DNA of 48,974 nt from Saprospiraceae bacterium (lineage in GTDB: Bacteria; Bacteroidota; Bacteroidia; Chitinophagales; Saprospiraceae), in the NCBI GenBank assembly GCA_020631105.1, contig JAHDHW010000007.1, forward strand, positions 1 to 48,974, in the 5' to 3' direction. How positions within the stretch are numbered: position 1 is the first letter of the stretch; each line of letters starts with the position of its first letter. The translations under genes were made by a program, and so were the position numbers. Under the pieces are notes generated by a model, which saw only the letters and a list, made by a program, of their open reading frames with translations, made no database searches and had not been told where the DNA came from. Shown here piece by piece: positions 16,990-24,607 of the stretch.

Positions 16990-17898
16990 TTACTCGAGTC
17001 TAAATTTAATTGGAAGGTTGAACTGTACCCGTACTGGTTTTCCACGTTGTTTACCTGGAGACCATTTCTGAGACATGTTGTTCATCATTTGTACTACGCG
17101 TAAACCTTCTGAACCACACTGAGCTCCGATATCCCTAAGGATTCTTGCGTCAGTAACGGAACCGTCTTTTTCAACTACGAAAGTTACAACGACTGTACCT
17201 TCAACACCATTTTCACGAGCGATAGGCGGATATTTGATGTTTTTGTAGATAAACTCTAACATCTTTTTATCAGCACAAGCTTTACGCTCCGCTTCAGCTT
17301 TGTTTTCACAACCTGGGAAGCGAGGCATTTCTTCCACCACTTGGAAAATTTCTTCCACTTCTGGTTCTGGTGGTGGTGGTGGCGGTGGAGGGGGCGGTGG
17401 AGCCTCTTCCACTACTGGTTCTGGAGCTTCGATTTCCGTTTCAACATCAATTTCTTGATCTTCGAAAACCGGCTCGTCTTCTTCTTCAATTTCTTCTTCT
17501 GGTACCTCCTCAATCACCGGTGGCGGTGGTGGTGGTGGCGGTGGTGGTGGCTCAGCTGTAGGCGGTGGTGCCTGCAGGATATCCTCCTCCATTTCCAGGG
17601 CATCTTCCGGGATGAACACTTCCTCTTCATAAGACGTCCAGTTGAACGCAAGGATAGTGATCAGGAAGGAACAAACACAACCAAATAAAAGCATTGGGAA
17701 AGAAAACCCAAAAGCATTGACTTGTTCGTATTTGTTTCTGTTCTTAAGAACAGATTTAGAGCTAGTAGCTTCGATATTTTCTGTTCTGCTAAACTTGACC
17801 CGGAAAAAAACGATCAAGGCTACGATCAGCAGAAAAATACCAGCTATGGCTAGCGCTGTTTGTGCACCTGGCAAAGCAATGTTGACTAAAAAAATCAT
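16990..17898 (-). CDS. Energy transducer TonB family protein
   Basis: Passes proton-motive-force energy from ExbBD in the inner membrane to TonB-dependent outer-membrane receptors. The 302-residue protein has two hydrophobic segments (about 8-32 and 66-86), a long periplasmic linker with two runs of 11 prolines (117-127 and 167-177) separated by an acidic stretch, and a TonB C-terminal domain (about 214-302; KYPPIARENGVEGTVVVTFVV). Most TonB proteins have one N-terminal helix, so the two-helix start is the variant seen in Bacteroidota. It lies in the gcvH-VanZ-TonB order that recurs in this phylum. The polyproline runs probably need elongation factor P for smooth translation. Confidence 0.92.
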   Translation of the reverse strand: MIFLVNIALPGAQTALAIAGIFLLIVALIVFFRVKFSRTENIEATSSKSVLKNRNKYEQVNAFGFSFPMLLFGCVCSFLITILAFNWTSYEEEVFIPEDALEMEEDILQAPPPTAEPPPPPPPPPPPVIEEVPEEEIEEEDEPVFEDQEIDVETEIEAPEPVVEEAPPPPPPPPPPPEPEVEEIFQVVEEMPRFPGCENKAEAERKACADKKMLEFIYKNIKYPPIARENGVEGTVVVTFVVEKDGSVTDARILRDIGAQCGSEGLRVVQMMNNMSQKWSPGKQRGKPVRVQFNLPIKFRLE

Positions 17899-17955
17899 GG
17901 TGCCGTAGTTTTATATTAAAAAATAATTCTTTGACAAATCTCGTGCTTTGAGAGC

Positions 17956-18360
17956 TTAAAAGCCGCTTATTTTTGGCGCTTCGCCTTCTTCACGCGACTT
18001 GTCAAACAAAAAGAAAAATTTACATATTAAGTAGGATACAAGAATACCCATAATATTAGCCAAAATATCCAATACTTCAAAATACCGGTTTGGGAAAAAG
18101 GTATATTGGATGATTTCCATTAAAATACCATATCCTGTTGTACCAATTGCGATGTATAGAAACCACTTATTTGTAACTACTCCTATGTTCTTAAACCTGG
18201 CCCAATAATAAAGCCCGGTTAGGGTTCCGTAAGCTATGGCATGTCCTAATTTATCAAAAGAGAACAGGTCCATAAGTGATTCCGGTAAACTGGAGCTCGA
18301 TAATGTCGAAAGCCAGAGTATCGCGATTGTGCAAATGATGGCCGGAAAATAGTATTTCAA
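17956..18360 (-). CDS. VanZ family membrane protein
   Basis: A 134-residue protein with four hydrophobic helices and the VanZ landmarks: SSLPESLMDLFSFDKLGHAIAYGTLTGLYYW near the N-terminus (Asp and His at the membrane edge) and YGILMEIIQYTFFPNRYFEVLDILANIMGILVSYL near the C-terminus. The biochemical role of VanZ proteins outside teicoplanin resistance is not settled. It sits between gcvH (60 nt upstream) and tonB (57 nt downstream), all on one strand, an order common in Bacteroidota. This order does not by itself imply antibiotic resistance. Confidence 0.9.
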   Translation of the reverse strand: MKYYFPAIICTIAILWLSTLSSSSLPESLMDLFSFDKLGHAIAYGTLTGLYYWARFKNIGVVTNKWFLYIAIGTTGYGILMEIIQYTFFPNRYFEVLDILANIMGILVSYLICKFFFLFDKSREEGEAPKISGF

Positions 18361-18420
18361 AGTACGTTATATTAGTAAGATGCGAGGGGTATTATTTTTG
18401 GTGTGCGGCCGACAAAAAAA

Positions 18421-18813
18421 TTAGCTAACTAATTCTTTGTAAGCATCAGCATCCATCAAATCTTCTAGTTCTGATAAGTCAGATACTTCGATTTTGACAA
18501 TCCACCCTTCACCATATGCATCGTCATTTACCAATGTTGGATTATCTCCTTCGTTTTCATCTAAGGCAGGATTGAACGCTTTTACGGTTCCACTAAGGGG
18601 CATAAACAAATCAGATGTAGTTTTTACAGCTTCAACTGTTCCGAATACCTCATCTTTATCGAGTGTTTCACCAACGGTATCAATCTCAACATATACGAGT
18701 TCGCCAAGCTCTCCTTGTGCGAAATCTGTGATGCCTACAACAGCAATATTATCTTTTTCCATACGAACCCATTCGTGCTCTTTGGTGTACTTTAAATCTG
18801 ATGGAAAGCTCAT
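18421..18813 (-). CDS. gcvH: Glycine cleavage system H protein
   Basis: Lipoyl carrier of the glycine cleavage complex; it shuttles the aminomethyl group between the P, T and L proteins. The start at 18813 gives a 130-residue protein of normal length beginning MSFPSDLKYTKEHEWVR; the open frame reaches 14 codons further up but those residues do not fit the family. The lipoylated residue is Lys64 in VEAVKTTSDLF. GELVYVEI and NDDAYGEGWIVKI are further family motifs. The other glycine cleavage genes are not in the window. Confidence 0.97.
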   Translation of the reverse strand: MSFPSDLKYTKEHEWVRMEKDNIAVVGITDFAQGELGELVYVEIDTVGETLDKDEVFGTVEAVKTTSDLFMPLSGTVKAFNPALDENEGDNPTLVNDDAYGEGWIVKIEVSDLSELEDLMDADAYKELVS

Positions 18814-19125
18814 GATGTAATGTTTAGTTAGGTTATGCGTATACACGCTGATCAATTCCGGCCCAAAATAAACGAAATTCCAGTTTTTTTCTAAAAACGA
18901 TATTGATTATTTTAGCACATCGAAAATTGGAAGGGTAAAATTAGGTAGACTAAGAAAAAAATCCTTTTTTTGTAAGAGTCGTAATCCTTCTACAAGCAGT
19001 TTTGGGTAAATGACTAAAATCTAAAAACCAAGCGTACAGCTGAACAAGTGCAAAATAAAAAACCAACGAAAAAGGCGCCACTTCAATGAAGCGGCGCCTT
19101 TTTCAATTTATGTGAACCGTGTCTC
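18814..19125. other. Intergenic region gcvH / citrate synthase
   Basis: This 312-bp stretch holds the citrate synthase terminator (19069-19103) and should hold the gcvH promoter. The 42 nt nearest gcvH are an open but implausible N-terminal extension. I see no other gene or repeat. Confidence 0.5.
19069..19103 (-). terminator. Citrate synthase terminator (bidirectional shape)
   Basis: AAAAAGGCGCC (19069-19079) pairs with GGCGCCTTTTT (19093-19103); after one mismatch four more base pairs close an AAT loop. Both strands end in a T-run, so it could stop transcription in either direction. It is 22 nt past the citrate synthase stop. Confidence 0.9.
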
Positions 19126-20454
19126 CTAGTTGTTGGCAGGGACACTGTTTTCTTCTTTTAAATAATTTAATACCCAATCAGTCGTTACGGACTTTGGTCG
19201 CTCGAGTGGGAAACCAAGTGCACGGGACCAACAAAGCTGAGCCAGAACACCAAGTGCACGACTAACACCAAATAGTACAGTGTAATAACTATACTCCGTT
19301 AAGCCATAATGAACAAGGATTGCTCCTGAGTGAGCATCTACGTTAGGCCATGGGTTTTTAACTTTACCTAAACCTTTAAGGATTGGTGGAATTACTTCGA
19401 AACATTTCCAGACTACATTAATAATGTCAGAGTCATGGATGTAATCCGCAGCAAATCTTTTCTGAGCAATAAAACGAGGGTCCGGTTGTCGAAGAACAGC
19501 GTGACCATATCCAGGTATAACTTGTCCTGAAGCTAAAGTACTGTTTACATAGTCCGCTATTTGCTCTTTAGACGGTCGCTTAGTGCCGAGTGTGTCAAGC
19601 ATTCGGAAAATCCACTTAATGACTTCTTGATTAGCAAGGCCATGTAATGGACCAGCCAAGGCACTCATACCTCCAGCAAGAGAATAATAGGAGTCACTTA
19701 ATGTCGATCCTACTAAATGAGTGGCGTGGGCAGATGCATTTCCTCCTTCATGATCAGCATGGATAGTAAGGTATAAACGCATAAAGCTTTTGAAGTCTTC
19801 CCCCTCAATGCCTAGCATGTGTGCAAAGTTTGCACCCCAATCCAAAGAGAAGTCAGGATTTATGTGTTTGCTTTGATGGTAAGTTCTTCTGTAAATATAA
19901 GCGGCTACTCGGGGTAAACGCGCTATTAAGTTCATGGTATCTTCGTACGTAGCATCAGAGTATTCACTCTTATTTAAACCCTCCGCATAACGGCGAGAGA
20001 AGACACTTGTCGTTTGCATTGATGTGATTGCAATGGACAATTGTGTCATAGGGTGTGTATCAGTTGATAAAGCATCTAACACCTTAAAAGTATGATCAGG
20101 TACATTAGCGCGATTCTTCCACTGCTCTGTCAGCCATTTGACTTCCTCTTCTGTGGGGACTTCTCCTACCAACATTAACCAGAACAGACCTTCAGGAAGA
20201 GGTTCTTTTCCTCCGGGAACTTTAGGCAATGCATCTCTAAGTTCAGGAATAGAATGTCCTCTAAAACGAATACCATCAATCGGATCGAGTTGAGATGTTT
20301 CCCAAATCATACTTTTTACACCACGCATTCCGCCGAATACTTGTTTAAGATTTACTTCGTCTACTTTGCGGGCGCCTTGCTCTTTAAGTATTTCTTTAAT
20401 GTTAGTTTTTAAAGCTGAAGACTTTTCGAGAAATTTTTGTTTAAGAGGATCCAT
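19126..20454 (-). CDS. gltA: Citrate synthase, mitochondrial (eukaryotic) type
   Basis: Condenses oxaloacetate and acetyl-CoA to citrate, entry to the TCA cycle. The 442-residue sequence matches the mitochondrial type of the enzyme closely: GGMRGVKSMIWETSQLDP, GIRFRGHSIPE, EPLPEGLFWLMLVGEVPTEE, DHEGGNASAH, GPLHGLANQEV, PGYGHAVLR, NPWPNVDAHSG and YYTVLFGVSRALGVLAQL all have direct counterparts in animal citrate synthase as I recall it. The catalytic residues His271, His318 and Asp373 are intact. It lacks the NADH-binding zinc N-terminus of the proteobacterial hexameric GltA, so a dimer without NADH inhibition is expected. It is a single gene with its own terminator. Confidence 0.96.
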   Translation of the reverse strand: MDPLKQKFLEKSSALKTNIKEILKEQGARKVDEVNLKQVFGGMRGVKSMIWETSQLDPIDGIRFRGHSIPELRDALPKVPGGKEPLPEGLFWLMLVGEVPTEEEVKWLTEQWKNRANVPDHTFKVLDALSTDTHPMTQLSIAITSMQTTSVFSRRYAEGLNKSEYSDATYEDTMNLIARLPRVAAYIYRRTYHQSKHINPDFSLDWGANFAHMLGIEGEDFKSFMRLYLTIHADHEGGNASAHATHLVGSTLSDSYYSLAGGMSALAGPLHGLANQEVIKWIFRMLDTLGTKRPSKEQIADYVNSTLASGQVIPGYGHAVLRQPDPRFIAQKRFAADYIHDSDIINVVWKCFEVIPPILKGLGKVKNPWPNVDAHSGAILVHYGLTEYSYYTVLFGVSRALGVLAQLCWSRALGFPLERPKSVTTDWVLNYLKEENSVPANN

Positions 20455-20689
20455 TTATTATGTTCAGATTATTTAATTAGATAGCGATTAATGAAAAATG
20501 CTCCATACATAAAAGGAATGAAGAAGCTGCAAAATATAAACGCCTTACTACAATCTTTTGTTGGTGAAAAGGCGCATAAATGTACGAAAATTTGGCGATA
20601 CTCTCTTGTTTTTAATTAGTATTCGCTAGTCCTGACGTATCCTGGAAATTTTAACGAGATGTAAGAGAAATAGTTTTGCCTATAAAGCA

Positions 20690-20725
20690 AAAAGCGGTTT
20701 GAGAATTTTGTCTCAAACCGCTTTT
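20690..20725 (-). terminator. Terminator of the small secreted protein gene
   Basis: AAAAGCGGTTTGAGA (20690-20704) and TCTCAAACCGCTTTT (20711-20725) form a perfect 15-bp stem with a 6-nt loop. On the minus strand the 3' arm is followed by TGCTTTATAGG. It lies 20 nt after the stop at 20746. Confidence 0.9.
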
Positions 20726-20745
20726 GTCTTGGAAAAGATAATTAT

Positions 20746-21153
20746 CTAGTATCCTTCGTCCAGTAAAGTATCTTCAATTTCTTCCATAGTCATACCGCTG
20801 TCTTTCAGCGCTGCAATTTTTTCGGCTCGTTCTTTTCGCCACTCCAATCTTTTTTGTTGATAGATTTTCATTTGCTCTTCATTGAGCACTCGACGGATGG
20901 AAGCATCAGTACCTTGCTTAATAGATCTCTTTTTATGACGATACTTTTTGGTATCACTGTTTTTTAGAGATTCAATCTCAGCCATATTACGCACTTTACG
21001 TTCCTGGATAACAAGCATTTGAGCTGCTTGCTGATTATCAAGGCCGTACTCTTTAATCAATTCGTTAGTTACAGTTTGTGCCTCTGTGTTTGCTTGAGCA
21101 AAAACACTAATAGTCAAGGCTAAAGCAAAGAAGCTTAAAAATATCTTTTTCAT
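20746..21153 (-). CDS. Small secreted charged helical protein, unknown
   Basis: A 135-residue protein with a signal peptide (1-19, ending SVFAQ). The mature part is helical and highly charged, rich in Lys, Arg, Glu and Gln, with the segment VLNEEQMKIYQQKRLEWRKERAEKI (motif around 90-114; EEQMKIYQ is its centre), which recalls the LTxxQ-type helices of Spy/CpxP-like periplasmic proteins. The C-terminus is acidic (MTMEEIEDTLLDEGY). A chaperone or metal-sensing role is only a guess from that resemblance. It has its own strong terminator and is divergent from the DUF3109 gene. Confidence 0.75.
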   Translation of the reverse strand: MKKIFLSFFALALTISVFAQANTEAQTVTNELIKEYGLDNQQAAQMLVIQERKVRNMAEIESLKNSDTKKYRHKKRSIKQGTDASIRRVLNEEQMKIYQQKRLEWRKERAEKIAALKDSGMTMEEIEDTLLDEGY

Positions 21154-21272
21154 ATAAAATTTGATTTTCGTTTAACGAGGAGCTAAAATACAACTTTGTA
21201 TCTTTTATTAATGCCCCTTTTTGATACTATTATTGTTTTGTCGAAATTTAAACAAAAAAGGCTGTAAAACCA

Positions 21273-21290
21273 ATCCTTGTTAATAAGGAT
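21273..21290. promoter_or_regulatory. Palindromic operator-like site
   Basis: The 18-bp sequence ATCCTTGTTAATAAGGAT is a near-perfect palindrome centred on TTAA (one mismatched pair). It lies between the divergent small-secreted-protein and DUF3109 genes, 53 bp before the latter, and could bind a dimeric regulator. Confidence 0.3.
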
Positions 21291-21343
21291 AACTAATATT
21301 TAACGAAAGCGTCTAACAAAGGAAAAAGTTTAACTTTGCCAAC

Positions 21344-21931
21344 ATGTTAATGGTACAAGAAATATTGGTAAGCGATGATGTCATTGAACAACAGTTTATG
21401 TGCAATCTTAAGGCTTGTAAAGGAGCCTGCTGTTGGGAAGGAGATTTTGGTGCTCCTTTGGAGGAGGCAGAGCTGAAGACGCTGAATCGTATCTATGATC
21501 AATTAACTCCTTATCTGACAGAGGAGGGGAAAAAAGTTATAGAAGAGAAAGGGAAATACACCTATTTTGAAGAGCCCCAGGAGTATGGAACCCCGCTATT
21601 AGCGAATGGTGCTTGTGCTTATATGACTTATGATGAGAATGGTGTCGCTCAATGTGGTATTGAAAGAGCATACAAAGAAGGTGTAGTGGATTTCAAAAAA
21701 CCTATCTCCTGTCACTTGTATCCTATCCGGGTAAATAAGGATGAAAATGGTTTTTTTGAAGCATTAAACTATGATCGATGGGATATTTGCTCGGCAGCCT
21801 GTGCTAAAGGAAAAGAGACTCAAATCGCTGTTTATCAATTTGCTAAAGACGCTTTAGTACGCAAATATGGATTAGCGTTTTATGAAGAGCTGGATGCTGC
21901 AGCTGAATTTGTCAAAGGCAAAAAGAGATAA
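21344..21931 (+). CDS. DUF3109 family cysteine-rich protein
   Basis: A 195-residue cytoplasmic protein of the DUF3109 family, whose function is unknown. It carries a cysteine cluster at the N-terminus (Cys20, 25, 29, 30 in MCNLKACKGACCWEGDFGAPL) and further cysteines in GACAYM, AQCGIERAY, ISCHLYPIRV and ICSAAC, a layout suggesting a bound metal or iron-sulfur cluster. A TAACTTTG box ends six nt before the first ATG (21344), so the transcript may have almost no leader; a second ATG at 21350 is then an alternative start. Confidence 0.9.
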   Translation: MLMVQEILVSDDVIEQQFMCNLKACKGACCWEGDFGAPLEEAELKTLNRIYDQLTPYLTEEGKKVIEEKGKYTYFEEPQEYGTPLLANGACAYMTYDENGVAQCGIERAYKEGVVDFKKPISCHLYPIRVNKDENGFFEALNYDRWDICSAACAKGKETQIAVYQFAKDALVRKYGLAFYEELDAAAEFVKGKKR

Positions 21932-21959
21932 ACATAATTTGCTTCAAAAGCGCTATTTT

Positions 21960-21991
21960 TTTGATTTTGATGCTCAAAGCTGTTACCTTTG
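21960..21991 (+). promoter_or_regulatory. Promoter of the PpiD/SurA-like gene
   Basis: TTTG at 21960-21963 and TACCTTTG at 21984-21991 match the Bacteroidota promoter consensus with exactly the same 20-nt spacer as the rpmH promoter. Transcription would start near 21998, leaving a leader of about 145 nt before the ATG at 22145. Confidence 0.6.
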
Positions 21992-22144
21992 CATGGATTT
22001 TCTCGAAAGTAGATTTACTTATTCTGAATCATCTAACAATAATCCCCTTTATATCGTTGGTAAAATATTAAGGATCAGGGATTTATGCTTTTGAGTTAAC
22101 TTTCAATTATTTGTTACGTACACTATAATAAACAATCTAATTAA

Positions 22145-24274
22145 ATGGCTCTAATAGGAACGATTAGAAAAAACAGCTGGTTGTTGATCATCTTCATCGG
22201 TCTTGGTCTGGCATTATTCATCATTACCAGTATGTTTGTGGGGAACCAAATACCTTTCCTAGATTCACAAACGTCGGTTGGAAAAATTAATGGAGAAGAA
22301 GTAGACTGGAGAGATTTTCAATCTGCAGAAGAGGCTTACAGCGGAGGAGATATTTACTCAACCCGTAATTATATCTGGAACTTCTTTGTTGAAGATGCTT
22401 TAGTTAAGAATGAAGCTAAAGAGTTAGGCTTGGCAGTGAGTGACACTGAAAAAGAAGAACTCTTTTTTGGCACTAACCTTCATCCAAAGATTCGTCAGTT
22501 TTTTACTGATCCTAATACAGGACAGGTAGACCGAAGTCAAATTCCACAGGTGAAAGCTGCATTAGAATCTGGAGAGATTAACCCAAAATTTTTAGCTAGC
22601 TGGAACCAGCAAACTCGTGAAGCAGAAAAGGAGCAATTGCAGTCTCGTTTAAGTACCTTAATTAATAAGGCTGTTTATACGCCTACTTGGATGGTAGAGC
22701 AGACGCATGCGGAAAGAAATCAAACTGCCTCTTTCAATTATGTAAAAATACCTTTTGATAACATCCCTAACGGAGATGTCACCGTTGAGGACAGTGATTT
22801 GAAAGCTTACCTTGCTGCGAATAAGGCAAAATACTATCAGACAGAACAAACACGTAAACTGGATTATGTTGTTTTCGAAGTACTGCCTACATCAAGTGAT
22901 ACGCTGGCAATAAGCCAGGATTTACAATTAATCGCGGATAACTTCGCTAAAACTGAACTTAGTGATACTGCATTTGTAGAAACTGAAGGCGGTGTGCTTG
23001 ATCCAAGATTACTTTCAAAAGATGATATCGGTGCCAGTGTTTTGACGCAAGTATTGGCAGATGAATTATTTACTGCGGAGATTGGATCTATCGTAGGTCC
23101 TGTAGTGGATGGAAACCAGATGAAAATTGCCAAATTGATTGATCGTCGTGTTTTACCAGACTCTGCAACTTCTCGACATATCTTAATCAACGCAGCAACT
23201 CCTGCAGAATTTGCAGCTGCTCAAGTTCGGATTGATAGCTTTAAGAGAGTTATCGAATCAGGTTCTGTTCCTTTTGATACCTTAGCAGTTAAGTTTAGCC
23301 AGGATCAAGGAAGTGCAAGTAAAGGAGGACTGTATGAAAACATCACACCTAATACTTTTGTACCAGAATATAATGATGTTATCTTCTTTAGTGGTGATAT
23401 CGGAAAATTGTATTCTGTTCGAAGCCAGTTTGGTATTCACTTAATTGAGCCATTAAGCCGTAAATATGCAGAAGATTCAAATGGTTCAGAGCGAGTTCGT
23501 ATCGCTGTTATAAACAGACCAATTGTACCAAGTGACGATACTCAAGTTGCAGTTAATACTATTGCACAGGATTTTATGGCAAATAACCGCGGACTTAGCT
23601 CGCTTCAAGAAGATGCAGCAGCAAAAGGATACCAAGTCGAAACTTCAGCTCCTTTGAAAGCGAATGATTTCTTGTTTGGAACTTTAGGATCCGGAACTAC
23701 ATCTAGAGACATTATCCGCTGGGGCTTCAAAAGCAGCACTAGTACTGGTGATGTTGCTCCCGAGGTTTTTGTTTACCAAGACCCTGTAGAATATTATGAT
23801 GCTAAATATGTAGTTGTTGGATTGAAAAACATTCAAGAAGCAGGAAATGCTAGCCTGGCTGGTGTAAAAGAAGAAATCGAACCTTTAGTTTATAATCAAA
23901 AGAAAGCAGAACTAATTAAGAGTCAGATTAGCGGAAATCAATTATCTGCAATAGCATCCTCTTTTTCAACAAAAGTGGATACGGTAGTTGCAGCTAACTT
24001 TAGCTCAAGCTTTATCGCTAACCTTGGAAATGAGCCAAGTGTGGTTGGAGCTGCATTCAATCTACAACCAAGCCAAGTCTCTGCACCTGTAGTTGGAAAC
24101 ACTGGAGTTTATGTTGTACAATTAAACTCTAAATCTCCGGCTGGAGTCGTTTCTGATATACCAGGATTACGACGTCAGGAGTCACAAGCAGCGAGAACGC
24201 AAATTACTGGAGCATTGATCCCTGCTATGAAAAAGGGTGCGGATGTGAAAGACGGACGCTCTAAGTTTTATTAA
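22145..24274 (+). CDS. Peptidylprolyl isomerase, PpiD/SurA-like periplasmic chaperone
   Basis: A membrane-anchored folding factor for secreted and outer-membrane proteins. The 709 residues hold one N-terminal helix (about 12-34), a SurA-N-like helical domain (about 45-200), one clear parvulin domain (about 340-440; SRHILINA, AVKFSQDQGSASKGGLY, SRSQFG-like RSQFGIHLIEPL) and a long C-terminal part with a second degenerate parvulin-like region (about 560-680, ending GNTGVYVVQLNSK). The architecture matches PpiD of Gram-negatives. It has its own promoter and is not in an operon with its neighbours. Confidence 0.93.
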   Translation: MALIGTIRKNSWLLIIFIGLGLALFIITSMFVGNQIPFLDSQTSVGKINGEEVDWRDFQSAEEAYSGGDIYSTRNYIWNFFVEDALVKNEAKELGLAVSDTEKEELFFGTNLHPKIRQFFTDPNTGQVDRSQIPQVKAALESGEINPKFLASWNQQTREAEKEQLQSRLSTLINKAVYTPTWMVEQTHAERNQTASFNYVKIPFDNIPNGDVTVEDSDLKAYLAANKAKYYQTEQTRKLDYVVFEVLPTSSDTLAISQDLQLIADNFAKTELSDTAFVETEGGVLDPRLLSKDDIGASVLTQVLADELFTAEIGSIVGPVVDGNQMKIAKLIDRRVLPDSATSRHILINAATPAEFAAAQVRIDSFKRVIESGSVPFDTLAVKFSQDQGSASKGGLYENITPNTFVPEYNDVIFFSGDIGKLYSVRSQFGIHLIEPLSRKYAEDSNGSERVRIAVINRPIVPSDDTQVAVNTIAQDFMANNRGLSSLQEDAAAKGYQVETSAPLKANDFLFGTLGSGTTSRDIIRWGFKSSTSTGDVAPEVFVYQDPVEYYDAKYVVVGLKNIQEAGNASLAGVKEEIEPLVYNQKKAELIKSQISGNQLSAIASSFSTKVDTVVAANFSSSFIANLGNEPSVVGAAFNLQPSQVSAPVVGNTGVYVVQLNSKSPAGVVSDIPGLRRQESQAARTQITGALIPAMKKGADVKDGRSKFY

Positions 24275-24607
24275 TTTTAGGTTTACACCTAATTCGTACA
24301 TACCTACCCAATATCGCATTCAATTATTGTTGAATGTTTCTCCAAACCTTCGTTAAATCATTGACGAAGGTTTGGAGAAAACTATTACTGCCGAATCTCT
24401 ACTTTACCAACAAATTAAAAATTTGTCACTCTTGATGTGACGTTCGTACTTTTTGGTATCCATCTTGCAGAGAGAAAGATAATAAGTAGCCACAATTATA
24501 TTTCCTGTCATTATTAATTACACTCAATTGTAGCTACGTTAAGATAAACTCTATTTAAAAAGCGTTATAAGAACTCTTTCATTAGGTAACTATAAAATTT
24601 TATAAAC
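24275..24607. other. Intergenic region with several inverted repeats upstream of ugd
   Basis: 333 bp without a gene. It contains the 17-bp perfect inverted repeat at 24337-24380 (listed separately), an interrupted repeat GTAGCCACAATT (24486-24497) / AATTGTAGCTAC (24526-24537) with one mismatch, and the palindrome TATAAAATTTTATA (24591-24604) touching the ugd start. Control of ugd is a plausible use for the last two. Confidence 0.45.
24337..24380. repeat. 17-bp perfect inverted repeat, no U-tract
   Basis: TTTCTCCAAACCTTCGT (24337-24353) and ACGAAGGTTTGGAGAAA (24364-24380) are perfectly complementary with a 10-nt loop. It starts 63 nt after the stop of the PpiD-like gene. The 3' arm ends in AAA on both strands, so it lacks the T-run of an intrinsic terminator. 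Confidence 0.85.

Noticed and set aside
17341-17688. Trp/Arg-rich open frames on the plus strand across tonB
   Set aside because: They are mirror images of the polyproline and acidic repeats of TonB, not genes.
17956-18360. Glycopeptide resistance determinant (VanZ)
   Set aside because: It sits in a housekeeping gcvH-tonB context and no other van genes are present.
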